This document shows, piece by piece, positions 4,853 through 12,998 of a DNA stretch of 17,391 bases. The notes beneath the pieces were generated by a model that had not been told where the DNA came from, did no database searches, and was given only the letters and a program-made list of their open reading frames with translations. How positions within the stretch are numbered: the stretch's first letter is position 1; every line of letters begins with the position of its first letter. The DNA is from an uncultured Collinsella sp. Lineage in GTDB: Bacteria > Actinomycetota > Coriobacteriia > Coriobacteriales > Coriobacteriaceae. The position numbers and the translations under genes are program-made. The stretch spans positions 1-17,391 of the forward strand of contig CABSBA010000012.1 of NCBI GenBank assembly GCA_902475825.1. The letters run 5' to 3'.

Positions 4853-7555
4853 CTATAGCGAAACGGATCCGTTTTTCTTGATGCGGGCGAGTATGTTTTT
4901 GAGCTTGTTAAAGTCGAGCGGTTTGGACAGATGGGCGTTCATGCCGGCATCGTGTGCCGCCTTGGCGTCCTCGGCAAAGGCGTTGGCGGTGAGCGCGATG
5001 ATGGGGATGTCGGCCGCATCGGCCTTTTCGCTCAGGCGAATCGCGCGGGTTGCCTCGTAGCCATCCATGCCCGGCATCATAATGTCCATCAGGATCGCAT
5101 CGAAGCTGCCGGCGGGACGACCAGCGTATAGGTCGACCGTTTCGTTGCCGTCGGCGGCGCGAGTTACGACGATGCCCTCGCTTTCGAGTAGAGTCTGGGC
5201 AATCTCGGCATTGAGCTCGTTGTCTTCTGCCAAAAGGACGTTCATGCCGGCAAGCGAGCAGCTGTTTGTCTGCCTGCTCGCATCCTCTCTAGCCTGAGGG
5301 TTCTTGTCGATATCGAGCGGAATCTGGACGTTGAACGTACTTCCCACGCCAACCTTACTCGAAATCTCAATCGTACCGCCCATCAGTTCAATAAGCGACT
5401 TGACGATTGGCATGCCCATGCCAGTTCCTTGGAACTTGCTGCGCGCATCGTCACCTTCTTGGGCAAACGGCTCATAGATATGCTTTAAAAACTCGGGAGT
5501 CATGCCAATGCCGGTATCCGAAACGCTAAAGCAAAAGAGCGCGCGCCCGTCATCGAGTGGTTTGGTCTTTGAGCAAAAGGTGACGGAGCCGCCGCGCTTG
5601 TTGTACTTAATGCTGTTGTCTAACAGGTTGATCATGATCTGTCGGATATGGGTGGGACTGCCGATCATGTATGGCCCCGTGGCGTACGGCAGACTATTGT
5701 CCTGCATTGTGATGCCGTTATCGGATGCGCGGAGCTTGCACAGCACCAGCGTATCGTCACAGAGCTCTTTGAGGTTAAAAGATGCATGTTCCAGAGTTAG
5801 CTTGCGGTCTTCGATTTTGCCCATCTCAAGGATGTCGTGGCTCATACGTGTGAGGAAAGCGGTTTTGGCGGCGTTGGCGGTATTGGCTTTTTGCTTTTCC
5901 TTTTGCGCGCGTTGAAGCGACCAGACAAGGATGACGATGCCGGTGAGCAAAATGCAGATGACGACTGCCGCAATGACGATGCGGTTGCGGTAGAGAAGTT
6001 GGAACGCATCCGATTCTTGCGCCGAGTACGATGTGGGGGAATAACTGCTTGCAGAGAGCGATTCGCCAGCATTGACGATGCCCTTATTAATGATTCCCAA
6101 CAGCACGGGCTTGCCGCGCGAAATCAAACACGATAGCTGTGCCGTGTCGGTGAGCTCCTGTGTTTGGAAATTCTCGATGTCGTAGGTGTCGCGGATGGTT
6201 TTCAGGCGCGTGCTGGGGACAATGATGCAACGTGCCTTCCCCTTATTGAGGGCTTCGAGTGCCTCGTTGCCATTCGGATACTCGGTTACCTTTGCGTCGG
6301 GGAATAGGTTTTCGAGCTCAAAACGGTTGACGATCGCGTCTGCTGTGCAGGCGATGTTCTTAAGGTCACTGTTCAGGTTGCTGCTGCTGTGAATGGCGGT
6401 TAGGGAAACCGTTCCCATCGGGTTTGACAGGATGACCCCTGCCTGCTCGGCAAGCCAGTAGTCGCGAAACAACGGTAGGGCGACATCGATGGTCCCTTTG
6501 GAAAGGGCTTTGGTCATTTGCTCGTTGTTCGAGAACGCCACTGTTGCAACCGTAATGCCAAACTTGTCGTGCAACGTCGTTGCAAGCGAGGCGAGCGACC
6601 CTTCCATTTCGCCGTCGTCATTTTGCGTACAGTAGGGGAGTTTGTTTTCAAGATAGCCGATCGTGATGGTGTTGTCGTTTGCTTTGAGCCAGGAGCGCTC
6701 GGGGCCGGTGAGCGATGATGAGCCGCTGTTTTGGGCTGAGTAATTCGCCTTGACCTCGTCGTTATAGCGTGGGTTGACGCGGGCGATTGCCGTCATGGCG
6801 GCATTGATGTCGTTCATCAGGTCGGGGCGGCTTTTGGGGACGGCAAAATAGTAGTCACTCGAGCCAACGTAGAACATGGGCGACGCATCGGGCGACGAGA
6901 TGGTGTCGTTCATGATGACGGCGTCGACCTCGCCGTCTGCGAGCGCGTCAAAGAGGGCATTGCCGGTGCTGATTTCTTTATAGGTACAGGTGATGCCTTC
7001 GTTGACGAGCCACTGCTGGCCGACGAAGGTTTGCATAGCGCCGGGGTTGCAGCCGATAGTAAGGCCCTGAAGCGCTCGGGGGTCACCCTTGGCCAGGTCG
7101 TCGCGATCGGGCTTGGCGTAGATGTAGTAGCGCTCGGTGCCCTCGGGGTTCGAGGAAAAGAGCAACTTTTGGGCGCGTTCCTCGGAGTAGGAGATATTGG
7201 GCATGAGGTCGATCTCGCCCGCCTCGAGCATGTCCATAAGCTCGGCGAAGGTGCCGGAGACGTATTCGTATTGCCAGCCCGGCGTGTAGTATGACAGCGT
7301 TTGTAGGTAGTCATAACCCCAGCCCGAAAGGCGCTCGCCCGGCGTGCCCTCCTGGAAGCCTTTGTTGTTGACGAGCCAACCAACACGGACCGTCTTGACC
7401 TGCTGGCCAGAGTCGGCGGCAAAGGCGGGGACGGGCATGACGGCGCTCAGCACGGCGAGCGCGGTAAGCGCGACAGCCAGAGTGCGATATATAACTGAAC
7501 GAAGGGCAGCGGAAGCTCTCACATGCAAACCTAACGAATCGAGACATTTCCGCAT
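4853..7555 (-). CDS. Hybrid sensor kinase with two periplasmic-binding-type domains and a shortened DHp region
   Basis: A 900-residue membrane hybrid kinase. Order: signal peptide (about 1-47, ending PVPAFA), two type-3 solute-binding sensor domains (about 55-270 and 296-500), one transmembrane helix (525-547), a charged linker, residual DHp with His573 in MSHD, HATPase (about 631-748; N-box NLLDN 643-647, DTGIGM 680-685, GTGMGM 710-715) and a receiver (771-895; acidic Glu777/Asp778, phospho-acceptor Asp824, Thr856, Lys878). Family role: sensing small ligands such as amino acids outside the cell and passing phosphate from His to Asp. Oddity: MSHDI runs straight into LEMGKIEDRKL. Related kinases have roughly 45-50 residues between these two motifs (HDIRTPLNG... 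to ...NDILEM), so most of the dimerising helix pair is absent, in frame. No clear ribosome site precedes ATG 7555. The NimA-like gene follows. Confidence 0.88.
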   Translation of the reverse strand: MRKCLDSLGLHVRASAALRSVIYRTLAVALTALAVLSAVMPVPAFAADSGQQVKTVRVGWLVNNKGFQEGTPGERLSGWGYDYLQTLSYYTPGWQYEYVSGTFAELMDMLEAGEIDLMPNISYSEERAQKLLFSSNPEGTERYYIYAKPDRDDLAKGDPRALQGLTIGCNPGAMQTFVGQQWLVNEGITCTYKEISTGNALFDALADGEVDAVIMNDTISSPDASPMFYVGSSDYYFAVPKSRPDLMNDINAAMTAIARVNPRYNDEVKANYSAQNSGSSSLTGPERSWLKANDNTITIGYLENKLPYCTQNDDGEMEGSLASLATTLHDKFGITVATVAFSNNEQMTKALSKGTIDVALPLFRDYWLAEQAGVILSNPMGTVSLTAIHSSSNLNSDLKNIACTADAIVNRFELENLFPDAKVTEYPNGNEALEALNKGKARCIIVPSTRLKTIRDTYDIENFQTQELTDTAQLSCLISRGKPVLLGIINKGIVNAGESLSASSYSPTSYSAQESDAFQLLYRNRIVIAAVVICILLTGIVILVWSLQRAQKEKQKANTANAAKTAFLTRMSHDILEMGKIEDRKLTLEHASFNLKELCDDTLVLCKLRASDNGITMQDNSLPYATGPYMIGSPTHIRQIMINLLDNSIKYNKRGGSVTFCSKTKPLDDGRALFCFSVSDTGIGMTPEFLKHIYEPFAQEGDDARSKFQGTGMGMPIVKSLIELMGGTIEISSKVGVGSTFNVQIPLDIDKNPQAREDASRQTNSCSLAGMNVLLAEDNELNAEIAQTLLESEGIVVTRAADGNETVDLYAGRPAGSFDAILMDIMMPGMDGYEATRAIRLSEKADAADIPIIALTANAFAEDAKAAHDAGMNAHLSKPLDFNKLKNILARIKKNGSVSL

Positions 7556-7610
7556 AAAGATACCAGTTCAGCCTGCCCAATCGGCAGCTGCACCGCTAAA
7601 CGGTCTCGCC

Positions 7611-7685
7611 CGGCAGTTGGGGACAGTCCCTTTCTGCCGGCACAAAAGGAACGTCCCTAACTGCCGGTTGCCTAACTGCCGGTTG
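7611..7685. repeat. Compound intergenic repeat: 15-bp inverted repeat plus 15-bp tandem duplication
   Basis: CGGCAGTTGGGGAC (7611-7624) is mirrored by GTCCCTAACTGCCG (7653-7666) with one mismatch that would be a G-U pair in RNA. Between them AAAGG/CCTTT-like segments can extend the fold. Directly after, CCTAACTGCCGGTTG occurs twice in perfect tandem (7656-7670 and 7671-7685), duplicating one arm. It lies in the 181-bp divergent gap between the kinase and the channel gene. The style resembles dispersed palindromic intergenic repeats (REP-like). The GTTGGGGAC core resembles ATTGGGGAC modules near the left end of the window. Confidence 0.7.
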
Positions 7686-7688
7686 TGG

Positions 7689-7694
7689 GACAAT
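7689..7694 (+). promoter_or_regulatory. Possible -10 box for the channel gene
   Basis: GACAAT lies 42 bases before ATG 7737. TTGCCT (7668-7673), inside the tandem repeat, could serve as a -35 but with only a 15-bp spacer. If so, the repeat arm doubles as promoter DNA. Confidence 0.3.
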
Positions 7695-7736
7695 ACCGAG
7701 CAAACGTGATTGGGCGTCTGGGGAAAAGGGGTCGCG

Positions 7737-8162
7737 ATGAAAAAGCTGAGGACGCTTGCCGATGTTTTGCGCCAGGCCGGTTTCGTGCGTATCACGGGCC
7801 TGTTCCTCGTCTTCTATCTGCTGTGCTCGACGGCTGTCTGGCTGTCCGAGCCCACGACCCTTACGTTTGGCGATGGTCTCTGGTTTAGCTTTGAGACCGT
7901 CTCGACCATCGGCTTTGGCGATATCCCGGCCGAAACGCCGGTCGCCCGTGCTATTACCGTCGTCCTGAGCGTCATCAGCATCTTCTACATTGCCATGCTC
8001 ACGGGTGTGGCGGTGAACTACTGCAATACGCTCATCAAGCTGCGCCAAAAGGACACCATGGCGCGCTTTATGGACGATCTGGAGCATTTGGAAGAGCTCG
8101 ATCGTGACGAGCTCGCCGACCTGTCGCGCCGTGTGCGCGAATATCGCCGACGCCAACGCTAG
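7737..8162 (+). CDS. Two-transmembrane potassium-channel-type protein
   Basis: A 141-residue membrane protein of the Ion_trans_2 (minimal K+ channel) type. It has a first transmembrane helix (about 19-37), a pore helix with selectivity filter TIGFGD (57-62; the family pattern is T-V/I-G-Y/F-G-D), a second transmembrane helix (about 71-95) and a charged, probably coiled cytoplasmic tail (100-141) rich in Asp, Glu and Arg. Such proteins tetramerise around the filter and pass K+. There is no RCK/TrkA domain, so gating is unclear. I chose ATG 7737 (MKKLRTLADV) because AAGGGG precedes it; an in-frame ATG at 7710 lacks a site. A LOG-family gene follows after 36 bp and the two may share a transcript. 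Confidence 0.85.
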   Translation: MKKLRTLADVLRQAGFVRITGLFLVFYLLCSTAVWLSEPTTLTFGDGLWFSFETVSTIGFGDIPAETPVARAITVVLSVISIFYIAMLTGVAVNYCNTLIKLRQKDTMARFMDDLEHLEELDRDELADLSRRVREYRRRQR

Positions 8163-8198
8163 AACGGGCGCCGCGCGTCACGACGAGGGGGACTGAAT

Positions 8199-8732
8199 AT
8201 GAATATCACGGTATACCTGGGCGCCAGCGTCGGCAATGACCCGGCGTTTCTGCCTGCGGTGCAAGAGCTGGGCAACTGGATTGGCTCCAACGGGCACGCG
8301 CTGGTATACGGCGGGTCCAAATCGGGCCTGATGGGCGCGCTCGCCGATAGCGTACTCGAGGCAGGTGGACACGTGACGGGCGTTGAGCCGAGCTTTTTTA
8401 TAGAGGCCGAGTTTCAGCACGACGGCATCGATGACCTCATCGTGACGAGCGATATGGCCGAGCGCAAAGCCAAGATGATTGAGCTCGGCGATGCGTTCAT
8501 CGCCTTTCCCGGTGGGACGGGCACGCTCGAGGAGATTGCCGAGGTCATGTCCGCGGTGTCGTTGGGGCACCTGAGTGCTCCGTGCATCCTGTATAACCTT
8601 GACGGTTACTACAACGATCTCAAGGCGCTGCTCGGGCGCATGATTGATAAAGGGCTTTCGAGCCTGAGGCGCCAGCACGGCATCTACTTTGCCGGCGATT
8701 TGCGCGAGATTGTCTCGATTATCAACGGATAA
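8199..8732 (+). CDS. LOG-family protein (nucleoside 5'-monophosphate phosphoribohydrolase type)
   Basis: A 177-residue Rossmann-like protein of the LOG family (TIGR00730, formerly annotated lysine decarboxylase). Signatures are VYGGSKSGLMG (37-47), the Met-x-x-Arg-Lys segment (MAERK 86-90) and the PGGTGTLEE motif (104-112) that forms the catalytic and nucleotide site. Characterised members hydrolyse cytokinin riboside 5'-monophosphate or AMP to the free base and ribose 5-phosphate; the bacterial substrate here is not known. The usual YGGG is YGGS. GAGGGGG lies seven bases before the start. It lies between the channel and the CLC gene; no functional link to ion transport is evident. Confidence 0.9.
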   Translation: MNITVYLGASVGNDPAFLPAVQELGNWIGSNGHALVYGGSKSGLMGALADSVLEAGGHVTGVEPSFFIEAEFQHDGIDDLIVTSDMAERKAKMIELGDAFIAFPGGTGTLEEIAEVMSAVSLGHLSAPCILYNLDGYYNDLKALLGRMIDKGLSSLRRQHGIYFAGDLREIVSIING

Positions 8733-8791
8733 GTCTTGAGCCTGCCCCACTATGACTCCCAATGGTGCCGTTTGTGGCGCAGATGGTTGGC

Positions 8792-8818
8792 TTGTCTGGG
8801 TAACGCTCGCTCTACAAT
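8792..8818 (+). promoter_or_regulatory. Possible promoter of the CLC gene
   Basis: TTGTCT (8792-8797) and TACAAT (8813-8818) are spaced by 15 bp, shorter than ideal. An alternative -35, TTGGCT (8787-8792), would give 20 bp. It sits in the 125-bp gap after the LOG gene, so the CLC gene may be its own unit. Confidence 0.4.
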
Positions 8819-8857
8819 AAAACGTAATTATGTCGACTTTGACCGCGGGAGGACCCG

Positions 8858-10159
8858 ATGGACAACCTTGCCAAACCCACAAACCGCGCGCTGTTTTTAG
8901 TTAGCGTTGCCGTGACCGGTGCGTTCGCAGGTGCCGCGGTCTGGCTGTTCTTTTTTGCGATGGAGCACGGTATCGACTATCTGTGGACCGAGATCCCCCA
9001 CATGCTGGGCGCGGCGTCGCCCGAACTCGCCAGCGGCCCGTTCGGTTTTCTGCCGTATCCGTTTTTTGTCTGCCTGCTGGGCGGCCTGCTGATCGGTCTG
9101 TACGAAAAGCTTACGGGCACCAAGACCGACGACCTCAACCAGGTGATGGCTAAGGTTAAGCAAGACGGGCGCTACCCGTACGACAACCTGGGCAAGCTTT
9201 CGATCGCGGCATTGCTGCCGCTGCTGTTTGGCGGAAGTATTGGACCGGAGGCCGGCCTGACCGGCGTTATCGCGGGTCTGTGCAGCTGGGTCGGCGACCG
9301 CATGCGCCGCTTTGGCGCCGAGTTTAGGGAGCTCACGCTGTTGGGCACCCAGGCCGCGCTGACGGCGCTCTTTACCGCGCCCGTCTTTGGCTTTGTGGCG
9401 CCGCTCGCCGGTAGCGCCGACGGCCAGGGTGCTAATGACGATGAGTCCGCGTCCGGCGAGATCACCATCAAGCTGCCCAAGGCACAGAAGACTGTGGTCT
9501 ACGGTATTGCGATTGCCGGCGGCCTGGGCACCTATCTGCTGCTCGGCCAGCTTATGGGCGGCGGCATGGGCATGCCCAGGTTCGAGTCCGCCGAGGTGGG
9601 CAACCTGGAGCTTACCTGGCTCATCCCTCTGTCGCTGATCGGAACAATCTGCGGCTGGCTGTACTTTGTCTCTGAGCACGCGAGCGAAGCGTTTGCCCAT
9701 GCCATAGGGGAGCGCCCTGTCGTCAAAGCCATGCTGGCCGGTCTGGCGCTCGCCATCTGCGGCACGGTTTTGCCCTACACCATGTTTGCCGGCGAGACCC
9801 AGGCCGACGTGCTCATGGAAACCTACCTCACCATTCCCGCCGGCGTGCTTATCGCGACCGGTCTGGTCAAGGCCATGCTGACGCCCGCCCTTATCAACCT
9901 TGGTTGGCGTGGTGGCCACTTCTTCCCGGTTATCTTCTCGGGTGTGAGCTTGGGCTACGGCCTTGCCATTCTTACCGGTGCCGATCCGGTCTTTTGCGTC
10001 GCCGTCTGCACGGCATCGACGATGGGTGCGGTCATGCGTCAGCCGGTCATGGTCGTGGGCCTGCTTCTCATGTGCTTCCCGCTCAAGGGTATCGTCTGCA
10101 TGATCATCGCCGCAGCCATCGCCGCCGGCATTCCGCTGCCCAAGCCGCTGCGCAAGTAG
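8858..10159 (+). CDS. CLC-type chloride channel / H+-Cl- exchanger
   Basis: A 433-residue polytopic membrane protein of the CLC family, in the size range of bacterial members without CBS domains. Seen: many hydrophobic helices from residue 12 on; GGSIGPEAGLTG (125-136), where Glu131 aligns by eye with the gating glutamate of the GREGP motif; and GGHFFPVIFSGVSLGYG (352-368), the conserved GxFxP anion-site motif. A charged, poorly conserved loop (185-212, DGQGANDDESASG) splits the two structural repeats and is probably cytoplasmic. Family role: Cl- transport, often as a proton exchanger, linked to acid or osmotic stress. GGGAGG precedes ATG 8858. It converges on the EamA gene with a 92-bp gap in which I see no strong terminator hairpin. 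Confidence 0.9.
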   Translation: MDNLAKPTNRALFLVSVAVTGAFAGAAVWLFFFAMEHGIDYLWTEIPHMLGAASPELASGPFGFLPYPFFVCLLGGLLIGLYEKLTGTKTDDLNQVMAKVKQDGRYPYDNLGKLSIAALLPLLFGGSIGPEAGLTGVIAGLCSWVGDRMRRFGAEFRELTLLGTQAALTALFTAPVFGFVAPLAGSADGQGANDDESASGEITIKLPKAQKTVVYGIAIAGGLGTYLLLGQLMGGGMGMPRFESAEVGNLELTWLIPLSLIGTICGWLYFVSEHASEAFAHAIGERPVVKAMLAGLALAICGTVLPYTMFAGETQADVLMETYLTIPAGVLIATGLVKAMLTPALINLGWRGGHFFPVIFSGVSLGYGLAILTGADPVFCVAVCTASTMGAVMRQPVMVVGLLLMCFPLKGIVCMIIAAAIAAGIPLPKPLRK

Positions 10160-10251
10160 CGCGGCAGCGCGCAGTCAGTACAAACATCTCAAGTCCGGTG
10201 CGGCGCTGTGTCATGGATTTGCGAGCGCCTAGATCTCGCTCGGAATCGGCG

Positions 10252-11127
10252 CTATTTCCAAACCGCGAGCGCGGCGGTGCCCAGTACGATGAGGGCGAGA
10301 CCGATGGCGCTGCGGCGGGAGAGTTTTTCGTTGAATGCCAGGCGCGCAAATAGCACCGATACGACAATCGATAGTTTGTCGATCTGCACCACGACACTCA
10401 CCTGGCCTGCAGCGATGGCATAGTAATAGAGCAGCCACGATGCTCCAGTCGCGATGCCCGATGTTGCGAGAAATGTGAGTTCGCGCCGGTCAACGTGCGC
10501 GACCTGCTCCAGTTTTCCCTTGGCTGCCACGATTGCCCATGCCATAACCAGTACCACGCAGGTGCGGATTGCCGTGGCCAGGTTTGACTCGACGCCTTCG
10601 ATGCCGATCTTGGCGAGGACGGAGGTGAGTGCCGCGAACACGGCGGCGCCGAAGGCGTAAGCGAGCCAGGTTCGGTCTTGCTGCTGCTCGGGTTCGGCGG
10701 ACTGCTTCTTCTCGATCATTAAAAACGTGCCGAGGGTGATGACAGCGGTTCCCACGAGCCTAACCGCAAGGTTGCTCGTCTCGTCAAAAAGCGCGATGGC
10801 GACCAGCGCGGCGAGCACGGTGCTCATCTTGTCGACCGGTACGACCTTATTGACGTCTCCGATGCCCAACGCCTTAAAGTAACAGATCCACGAAGCACCG
10901 GTAGCGAGTCCCGAGAGGACGAGAAAGAGCCAGGATCTGGGTTCGATGCTGCCAATGGTTCCAATGGATCCAGAAATGCCCGCCATTGCCCAGGCGAAAA
11001 CGAGCACCACGCAGGTGCGAATGGCCGTCGCGACATCGGAGTCGGTCTGCTTGATGCCGCATTTGGCCAAGATGGATGTGATGCCGGCAAAGAATGCTGA
11101 CGCAAATGCTGCGACAACCCACGACAC
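10252..11127 (-). CDS. EamA-family (DMT) transporter with two very similar halves
   Basis: A 291-residue inner-membrane protein with ten predicted helices in two EamA repeats (about 1-138 and 152-291), joined by a polar Glu/Gln-rich linker. The halves are unusually alike: ATAIRTCVVLVFAWA (33-47) against ATAIRTCVVLVMAWA (184-198), and SGLATGASW (72-80) against SGIATGASW (223-231), followed by matching 'VDK' and 'IDK' segments. DMT proteins export or import metabolites; the substrate is not predictable. The start codon is GTG 11127 with AAGGAGG upstream at a long spacing of about ten bases. The gene is monocistronic, convergent with the CLC gene, and preceded by 271 bp of non-coding DNA. Confidence 0.88.
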   Translation of the reverse strand: MSWVVAAFASAFFAGITSILAKCGIKQTDSDVATAIRTCVVLVFAWAMAGISGSIGTIGSIEPRSWLFLVLSGLATGASWICYFKALGIGDVNKVVPVDKMSTVLAALVAIALFDETSNLAVRLVGTAVITLGTFLMIEKKQSAEPEQQQDRTWLAYAFGAAVFAALTSVLAKIGIEGVESNLATAIRTCVVLVMAWAIVAAKGKLEQVAHVDRRELTFLATSGIATGASWLLYYYAIAAGQVSVVVQIDKLSIVVSVLFARLAFNEKLSRRSAIGLALIVLGTAALAVWK

Positions 11128-11398
11128 AGGTGCGGTGCCTCCTTGGATAATGGGTTTATCCTGCGAGTTTTATGGACATGAGGATACCGCCCCTCCATGA
11201 AGGTTTGATATGGCCGCGGCGAGACGGGGGTTATGTTCCGGGGAGCCATTTGGTGAAGGCTCGAATTGTCGATATGCTGTCGACTTCTCTTTGGTTTCCA
11301 AGATCTAAACGGCATGCTTCGAAGGGCGGCGGCGTTGTTGCTGCTTCGTCTTATCTAGTAAATGAGGTAGGGTGCCGCCCAAGTCCTTTAGCTGTCGA
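11128..11398. other. Non-coding gap upstream of the EamA gene
   Basis: No gene, tRNA or riboswitch family is recognised here. The stretch holds two small inverted repeats: GGATAA/TTATCC (11145-11161) just upstream of the EamA ribosome site, and GTCGA/TCGAC around a 7-base centre (11268-11284). The second could be an operator. No terminator with a T-tract is seen after the ABC permease. Confidence 0.35.
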
Positions 11399-12097
11399 TT
11401 ACAGGTCGCGTGCTCGATAGACCTTGGTGCTGACGGTGCAGCTGATTGCACATAGCACGAGGGCCAGCACGGCGATGCCTGCACACAGACAGCCCAGAAC
11501 GGCAGGATCGGGATTCGCTCCGGCAATCGACATGAGCCAGTTGCTGATGGGGTTGGAGGAGCTCAGCGTGGCCATGGTGCCGCAACCAAGCAGGGCAAAC
11601 AGGCCAACGGATAGGCGCAGCGCCTCCATGTGTCCAAAGCGAAAGAACAGCGGCTGCGTCAAAAACACCATCATGAGGGAGATGAGCATCGAGGCTGCCG
11701 AGGCTATTGCGATCTCAAAGACGGTTTGTCCTGTCGAGGTCACGCCCGCGCTGTTGAAGAACGGAAGGGCGATGATGTTCAAAAGCACGGCGGCGCAGGC
11801 CATGATGGCCGAGAAGACAACGATGCACAGGTAGCGTGCGCAGATGATGTCTTTGCGCGAGAAGGGCAGCGTTGCCCGGTAGCGCTCCCAACCGTTTTGA
11901 TTGTCGAAACCAGCCAGTGAGTTCATGACCATGATAGGCGACATGGCACTGACCGCGCAGGCGCCAGCACTCATGCCAGAGTCACCGTCCGATGCGTTGG
12001 CGAGGGTCAACACGACGAAGATGAACAAGCCGACGCCCGCAATGCTCGGGATAAGCGAGCGAGCGATGGCGAGCTCGGACATAAAGGCGCGTTTCAT
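11399..12097 (-). CDS. ABC-2 type transporter permease
   Basis: A 232-residue membrane protein with about six hydrophobic helices, near residues 13-35, 45-60, 88-110, 128-150, 160-178 and 200-222. The middle segment 'GFDNQNGWERYRATLPFSRKDIICARY' (64-90) is a characteristic cytoplasmic coupling-type stretch of ABC-2 permeases found next to GntR/YtrA operons. Its ATG overlaps the ATPase stop as ATGA, and AAAGGAG at the end of the ATPase gene serves as ribosome site, so the two are translationally coupled. It should form the membrane half of an exporter with the upstream ATPase. Substrate unknown; drug or peptide efflux, or envelope stress, is usual for such operons. Confidence 0.87.
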   Translation of the reverse strand: MKRAFMSELAIARSLIPSIAGVGLFIFVVLTLANASDGDSGMSAGACAVSAMSPIMVMNSLAGFDNQNGWERYRATLPFSRKDIICARYLCIVVFSAIMACAAVLLNIIALPFFNSAGVTSTGQTVFEIAIASAASMLISLMMVFLTQPLFFRFGHMEALRLSVGLFALLGCGTMATLSSSNPISNWLMSIAGANPDPAVLGCLCAGIAVLALVLCAISCTVSTKVYRARDL

Positions 12098-12975
12098 TTC
12101 GAAGCTCCTTTCAGCATGAGGCGAAGATAGTCATCAATGGTTGCCCGATCGCAGGGAATCTCGGGGAAGGCCTCGAGCGTATCGCGACGGTTGGGCACGA
12201 GCACGTCCACGCTGTAGGCGTGGCGGGCGGCATGGGCACCTTCGACGCAAGCCATAAGCTCGGCGGCCTGCGCTTGGGTGCAGTGGGCGATGCCGGCTCG
12301 GTCGGTAATGTCCTCGCGCGGCAGGTCAAACACAATCGAGCCGTTATCGATGCAGATGACGCGGTCGGCGGCGCGATCGAGGTCGGACGTAATGTGGCTC
12401 GAGAGCAGCACGCTGTGCTGACCGTCGGCGACAAAAACAAGCAGCTCATCGAGCAGCTCCTCGCGTGCCATGGGATCGAGGCCCGCGGTGGCTTCGTCCA
12501 AAACGAGCAGCTTGGCATTGTGGCTGAGTGCACAGGCAAGCTGCAGTTTCATGCCCATGCCGCGGGAGAGGTCCTTGACCTTTGTCTTGGGATCGAGGCC
12601 AAATCGGTTGATGAATCCGGCGAACGTTTCGCGGTCCCACGTGGGGTACGCCGGGCCTACGAGCGACTCGATCTGGCCCACCCTGAGCGTGGAGGGAAAG
12701 GGGCACGTGTCCAGGACAAGACCGACGCGGGAGCGTAAATGGCGTTGCGATTCATCGGGCGCGTCGGCGCCACAGCGCTGCCCAAACAGGTGCACCTCGC
12801 CGGCATCGAGCTTTATAAGCCCGAGCGCGGCGCGAATGGTCGTTGTCTTGCCGGCGCCGTTTGCGCCTACAAAGCCAACGATCTGGCCGGGCTCCACAGC
12901 GAGCGTGACGTCGCGTAGTGAAAAGCGGTCGCTCACACGGCGTGAGATGCCTTTGAGTTCTAAAAGGTTTTGCAT
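12094..12975 (-). CDS. ABC transporter ATP-binding protein (YtrB-like)
   Basis: A 293-residue ABC ATPase. Motifs: Walker A GANGAGKTT (37-45), signature LSRGM (136-140), Walker B LLVLDE (156-161) followed by ATAGLDP (D-loop), and H-loop His194 (SSH). The usual Q-loop glutamine is not evident: the segment reads VGLVLDTCPF (84-93), as in some YtrB-like exporters. The C-terminal 70 residues are an extension after the nucleotide domain. The start at ATG 12975 (MQNLLELKGI) has AAAGG upstream; the frame is open further upstream, but that overlaps the GntR gene and is not coding. It lies 23 bp after the GntR stop and overlaps the permease by four bases, the middle gene of a three-gene operon. Confidence 0.93.
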   Translation of the reverse strand: MQNLLELKGISRRVSDRFSLRDVTLAVEPGQIVGFVGANGAGKTTTIRAALGLIKLDAGEVHLFGQRCGADAPDESQRHLRSRVGLVLDTCPFPSTLRVGQIESLVGPAYPTWDRETFAGFINRFGLDPKTKVKDLSRGMGMKLQLACALSHNAKLLVLDEATAGLDPMAREELLDELLVFVADGQHSVLLSSHITSDLDRAADRVICIDNGSIVFDLPREDITDRAGIAHCTQAQAAELMACVEGAHAARHAYSVDVLVPNRRDTLEAFPEIPCDRATIDDYLRLMLKGASK

Positions 12976-12998
12976 GGTATAGCCTTTCTTACAGATGG

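Noticed and set aside
10221..10239. Terminator between the CLC and EamA genes
   Set aside because: Only a 5-bp GCGAG/CTCGC stem with a 9-base loop and no T-tract; too weak to call.
11172..11420. 82-codon plus-strand frame in the gap before the EamA gene
   Set aside because: No ribosome site, no recognisable protein pattern, and it runs into the antisense of the permease 3' end.
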